Shown here piece by piece: positions 59,695 through 64,000 of a stretch of DNA of 64,000 nucleotides. The position numbers and the translations under genes were made by a program. The DNA is from Apostichopus japonicus (lineage: Eukaryota; Echinodermata; Holothuroidea; Aspidochirotida; Stichopodidae). Numbering within the stretch: the first letter of the stretch is position 1; the number at the start of each line of letters is the position of its first letter. The stretch spans positions 6,670,501 to 6,734,500 of the forward strand of contig NC_092568.1 of assembly GCF_037975245.1 (NCBI RefSeq), read 5' to 3'. Below the pieces are notes generated by a model, which made no database searches, was not told where the DNA came from, and saw nothing but the letters and a program-made list of their open reading frames with translations.

Positions 59695-60130
59695 CATAGG
59701 CGTAGGTCCCGTAGGAGGCGGTGGCTGCAGCCCCCCTCCCCCCCCCCCCGCAACCAAATTTTTCCCCATCTTTTTCGGGCACCTACTGAAAGAAAAATAA
59801 ATAGCAATGAATAGCTTAAAAATGATCTCCTTGGTAATTAAAATAAAGTTCTAAGCTTGGCCGACATTACTACTGTAAAAGAGAGTTTTGACATAAATGG
59901 ATCTGTATGATTTTTCTCCATCTACATAAGACATTTCGTTGTTTACATAGCATCCAGCGGTACACTGTGCAACTTTCACGGACCGTGCGGTACACGATGC
60001 CATGCACTGTAATGACCGATGCTTGCTTATATGATATTGGCATTGATATGTTGAACGCGCGAAGAATTTTGGCTTTTTTTTCGGGCAAGTCATTACAGCC
60101 CCCAAATCCAATTGGGCTCCTACGCCTTTA
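59695..60130. mobile_element. Nested hAT-like element with exact 8-bp target duplication
   Basis: The left end CATAGGCGTAGG matches the right end CCTACGCCTTTA inverted, apart from two bases. The target duplication ACTACACA is exact at 59687-59694 and 60131-60138. It belongs to the same family as the element at 37460, sharing its termini and the 'cgggcacctactgaaag' motif. Confidence 0.82.
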
Positions 60131-60779
60131 ACTACACACATAGACAGTTTTTGAGGCTGTTCATCGTGGAACATGATTTCGATGCTACTGATATGATGTT
60201 ATGTCTGCTCTTTGCTTTACAAATTCGAACAGGCGTGTAGCGAGTAATTGCCAAGGGAGGGGCGAAGCCTGTAGGCAAACTATCTAAGCGAAGCGCCACC
60301 ATGAGTTGGCGCGAAGCGTACAAGAAAAATTTTGGCCGAAAATGCCTCCCAGATCGCTGGAAATGACACTTCCCAGGCCTTGTAAGTTGCATCTAAGCAT
60401 TGTCTATTTTGAAATTACTAGCGATGTCATAAAGAAAATTTGCTCGGGGGGGGGGGGCGGTCGCCCCCTCTCGAAATGCGTCATGTACCCCGACGACTCG
60501 GTCGAGTTCAAGACCAGCCACAGTTGGTTCCATATAGCACAATTGTACAATTGTTTAAGGCGTCCATACACACACACGCGTTATGATAGACCATATATAG
60601 TATTTATATAGATACATTAGTGAGAGAGGAAAAATGGAAACGTCAAAAATGGAGTTGTCGGTGTAAGGGGTAGGGTGAGGCGCACACCCCCTCCGTAATT
60701 CTTGATCTGTCACTGGCTACCCTGTGTATATTATAGGGATCAGCGCTTTAACTATGACTGTTCCTCTTTCTCTTCCCGA

Positions 60780-60925
60780 GGTCTTGGCTATCTTCTACTC
60801 CCTCCTTTTTTCCTTTTTCTCTCTTTTTTTCTTTTTCTTTTCCCTTCCTTCCTCTCCTCCTTTTCTTTTTTTCCCCCTCCTTTTCCCTTTTTTCTTCTCT
60901 TTTTTTCTCTCCTCTTTTCCTTACC
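60780..60925. repeat. About 145-bp pure pyrimidine-rich tract
   Basis: The plus strand is almost entirely C and T (runs of ttttt, cctcc, ctcttt), ending at 'ttacccgg'. Open frames on both strands are compositional. Such tracts can form triplex DNA. Confidence 0.9.
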
Positions 60926-60968
60926 CGGGGGGCGCGCGCCCCCAACGCACCCCCTGGATACGCACCTG

Positions 60969-62024
60969 TATTTCGCCATTACTTGTTCATATATTGCGAT
61001 GAAACATATGCTGAGATAAACAATTAATTATTAAGTACGAATCTTCGAATGATTCGGTGAGAAATAAAAGATATATTTTGATCGAAATTTTCACAAGTAC
61101 GCGTAACGTAACATATATGAGTACTGTGTATACTATTTCAATTACATATACGTTAGGATCGGAGTGTCTATTGTTATGTTGTGAGGGACGCTATATACGA
61201 AATGACCTTTGTACAAGGATTACGTAATAGCTGATGATGGCTTTACTCGTGTTTGTGCCCTGAGGCATGTTTACTTATGGCGATCAAATTGTGTCGGTTA
61301 CAATGATACTTCAAAGTGGGTTTTCTCCTTCTGTTTATAGCTCCATGCTCAAACGCACACGTAGAGGCAAACTTGTTACTGTGTTGTGGCAAACTTATTG
61401 GTGACAAAGGCAATGCTTGGTTGCAAACGCACAACGCTAGTGTAGAGGGATTTACGAGCATAATAATGAAGTTGGTGCCATTGGTCATGGTGGTTTGTGA
61501 CTGAACGTTTTCATTGGGTAAAAGGTTTCATCGAGATCTGCAAGGACACTTGTCTCCAAGTGGAAGCACACAGTGTCGGAAACGTCAAGTTTCCCACATG
61601 CTGAGGGGGCGTTACAAGATATGTCAGCGCCACGCCTCCTTGTATTCTTTCCCTTACGGATAGCAGCCAGCATGGAACAAAGATATGGATTTGCACAGGA
61701 ATGCTAGTAAACTTCTTGATATGAAATAGGGATTGTCGGGTTACTTCAAGGAATGCAAAATCTGGTACCGGTTTAGTATCGGTTTTGTACCGGTTTAGTA
61801 CCGGTTTAGCTACCGGGTTAGTACTGAAAAACCTACGGACGTTAAGAGTAACTAGTGTACTGTTTGTTAACCCGCAGGCGGTCTCATGATCATATATAGG
61901 AAAAGCCCTCTAGTTTCATGATTTGAAAGTAGCCTTGCACCGTTTGACAACGACGAAATGGACGATCTATCGGCTTTAGGGTGTGATGTCCTCTTATTCT
62001 TCTGTAATGGAAAGAAGGTAAAGT
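60969..62024. other. Unassigned region
   Basis: Unique DNA. 61755-61830 has five copies of 'taccggtttagt' like sequence. Short frames at 61243-61700 on both strands match nothing I recognise. Confidence 0.55.
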
Positions 62025-62236
62025 ATAGGTAAAGGTATGAGTTTAGGTAAAGGTATAAGTATAGGTAAAGTATAGGTAAAGGTATGAGTATAGGTATAGG
62101 TAAAGGTAAATTATAGGTAAAGTATAGGTATAGGTAAAGTATAGGTAAAGGTATATGTAAAGTATAGGTATAGTCATAGGTATATGTATAGGTATAGGCA
62201 TAGGTATAGTCATAGGTATATGTATAGGCATAGGTA
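62018..62236. repeat. TATAGG / TAAAGG hexanucleotide microsatellite
   Basis: About 210 bases of 'aggtataggtaaaggtatag' type repeats. The Tyr/Thr-rich minus-strand frames across it are repeat translations. Confidence 0.93.
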
Positions 62237-62649
62237 TCGTTAAAATCGAAGGAAGATGCCCAATAACAGTCACTATAGGCAGTCAGCTTCAAATTATCAC
62301 CAGTTTTCTTAAAACACAACTCATAATTATTTGTATTGGCCCCAATTTAGCATGCTATAATTGCTAGAAGATTTTTTAAAAAAAGAACGCTCCAAGAAGT
62401 CTTTACTTGATAGTATGTTTGTATATAGCACCCTGTGAGGTTGCATATGTTTCGCAGCTCCTGTTTACATCGATTTTTGGCAAAATATATTCATCATACA
62501 ATTTTGTAGAATGGACTGTTGATTTTCGAAATATCAGAGAGTCTGTACATACCATCATTTAGCAATTTGACGGACTAGAAAGTGCATATTTATGTGGTTT
62601 TCTTCAAGTTATACGTCTTCGATTCTGTCACAGTTGACTGGTTTCTAAC

Positions 62650-64000
62650 ATGCTTAAGTATACTAGTGCACAACTGCTTAGTATCCGTGGATCATTGACC
62701 AAGCCTTTGCTGCGGCTACCGCTCCAAGTCTACAACACTCTCAAAAGAAATGGAATAAGTGCTGTTAAGCCAACCAGCCGGGGCACAAAGGGGATTAAAA
62801 GGAGAAGAATACCTGTGAGACTGACAAACACACTGGCCAAGGGAAGTCAAAATCCTTCTCATTGACAGTGCAGAAACCGCCATCTTGTGCACTAGATATG
62901 TGGGAGCCAGCTACAGAGGATGAACTGAAGCGGATCATAATGGCCTCCCCGTCTAAGAGCTGTGGCCTTGATCCGCTGCCTACAAATCTCCTTAAACAGT
63001 GTGTGACACCTCTCTTGCCAGTTATCAGCACTATTGTGAACAACTCCCTCATAACTGGCGATGTACCATCCGCTTTCAAGCTCGCCCATGTGACGCCACT
63101 CATCAAGAAACCCTCGCTGGATCCTACCGTTCTCTCAAATTATAGGCCAGTGTCAAACCTTCCATTTGTTTCAAAGATTCTAGAAAAAGTTGTGTCATCC
63201 CGTCTCACATCCTATCTTGAACACAATGGTCTATAGGAGACTCATCAATCTGCCTACAGGAAACACCACAGCACCGAGACTGCCCTCGTGCGCATTCAGA
63301 ATGATGTGATGGTAGCTCTTGGAGGTCAGAAAGCGTGCCTGATGGTTCTGTTAGATCTTTCGGCCGCTTTTGATACGGTCGACCACCGCCAGCTTCTTAG
63401 TACACTCAGTGACCTTGGTGTTAAAAGTAGCGCCTTAAAGTGGATGACATCATACCTCAGTGATCGCCAACAGATTGTGTGTCTGGGAAAGGATTCTTCT
63501 GACCCTCAGACGTTAGAATGTGGCGTGCCCCAGGGTTCGGTCCTGGGGCCTGTGCTCTTCACGGTATACACGTCTTCACTGGGTCAGCTTCTTCGCTCGC
63601 AGGACATGGACTATCACTTCTATGCAGACGACTCGAGTCTCTATCTTATGTTCCATCCCAATGACATTTCTATCACTGTGCACCGTCTAGAGAAGTGCAT
63701 AGCCTCAGTTCGGCAATGGATGTCACACAAATGCCTGAAAATGAATGACTCAAAGACTGAGGTGCTTCTAATATCATCAAAGCATCTGGCCAGGAAGATA
63801 GAGTGTCCAAGCATCATTATTGGTGACCATCAGGTGGAGCCTAGTGATATGGCAAAGAGCATCGGTGTCATAATGGACAAACATGCCTCTATGGAAGACC
63901 ATATAACATCTGTGTGTCGGTCTGCTCAGTACCATCTCTACAACATCGGAAGAATACGAAAATACCTCACCAGAGAAGCCACAGAGCAGTTAATCCATGC
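62650..64000 (+). mobile_element. CR1/L2-like LINE, endonuclease missing, runs off right edge
   Basis: The left part (62650-62865) reads YTSAQLLSIRGSLTKPLLRL and PTSRGTKGIKRRRIPVRLTN, the usual leader of this LINE type. From 62895 it jumps to pre-RT and RT sequence, so the roughly 700-bp endonuclease appears deleted. Confidence 0.85.
62862..64000 (+). pseudogene. LINE reverse transcriptase with one nonsense codon, truncated by window
   Basis: Motifs in order: ATEDELKRIIMASPSKSCGL, LSNYRPVSNLPFVSKILEKV, QSAYRKHHSTETALVRIQND, catalytic motif A LLDLSAAFDTVDH, GVPQGSVLGPVLF, the FYADDSSLY active site, then KCLKMNDSKTEVL and the thumb YNIGRIRKYLT at the window end. The only stop is TAG at 63234-63236, within NGL*ETHQSAYR where relatives have Tyr-Glu, so TAT to TAG is likely. 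Otherwise the frame is open for about 1.1 kb, pointing to a recently active family. CR1/L2-like by motif style. Confidence 0.9.

Larger units (their letters stand above)
59020..60968. mobile_element. hAT-like element, outer layer of a second nest
   Basis: The left end CAGGCGCGTATCCAGG and the right end CCTGGATACGCACCTG are inverted with one mismatch; both continue into 'acccggggggcgcg'. A 5-bp TATTT occurs on each side, but no 8-bp duplication. It carries the 'actatctaagcggagcgcc' module at 59063. It contains a nested element and, from 60226, a third terminus-like 'caggcgtgtagcgag' with another module copy. Confidence 0.75.

Noticed and set aside
62043-62319. Tyr/Thr-rich minus-strand frames
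   Set aside because: Hexanucleotide microsatellite translation.

Overview
The window is animal nuclear DNA: multi-exon genes with GT-AG introns, three putative U12-type introns, non-LTR retrotransposons, hAT-like DNA transposons and tRNA-derived SINEs. No bacterial-style operon, CRISPR array or phage is present. The protein is animal SOS, and the SINE carries a central block that resembles (from memory) the conserved Nin-DC core of deuterostome and lophotrochozoan SINEs. A marine invertebrate deuterostome, such as an echinoderm or hemichordate, is my best guess. The species cannot be fixed from the sequence.

Positions 1-34968 hold the 3' two thirds of a Son-of-sevenless (SOS) Ras guanine-nucleotide exchange factor gene on the + strand. 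Thirteen exons (about 1.96 kb in total) encode the end of the REM domain, the whole Cdc25 catalytic domain and a proline-rich tail with SH3-binding motifs. Splice phases agree at every junction. The histone-fold, DH and PH exons lie off the left edge. More than half of the 34 kb is minisatellite. Most introns carry their own unrelated array, with periods of about 45, 57, 57, 28, 45, 26, 57, 48, 75, 76, 62 and 22 bp. The intron before the first visible exon ends in AC behind a U12-type branch site. The intron 6 array appears to be an amplified copy of the exon 6 splice donor.

Positions 35-46 kb are a transposon graveyard. They hold several hAT-like elements with exact 8-bp target duplications. 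They also hold a four-layer nest: an old LINE, cut by an RTE-type retrotransposon, cut by a hAT element, cut by a second hAT-like element.

Positions 47-55 kb hold poorly defined gene material. At 47.2-49 kb there is a candidate first exon and two weaker exons inside a 4.8-kb unit bounded by 13-bp inverted repeats. At 53.7-54.6 kb there is the 3' end of an unrecognised gene, with a duplicated exon and two consecutive U12-type introns, ending in a compact aromatic-rich domain.

Positions 55.6-64 kb hold a 402-bp inverted-repeat element, more nested hAT-like DNA, simple repeats, and at the right edge a CR1/L2-like LINE that seems to lack its endonuclease. That LINE has one nonsense codon and runs off the window.
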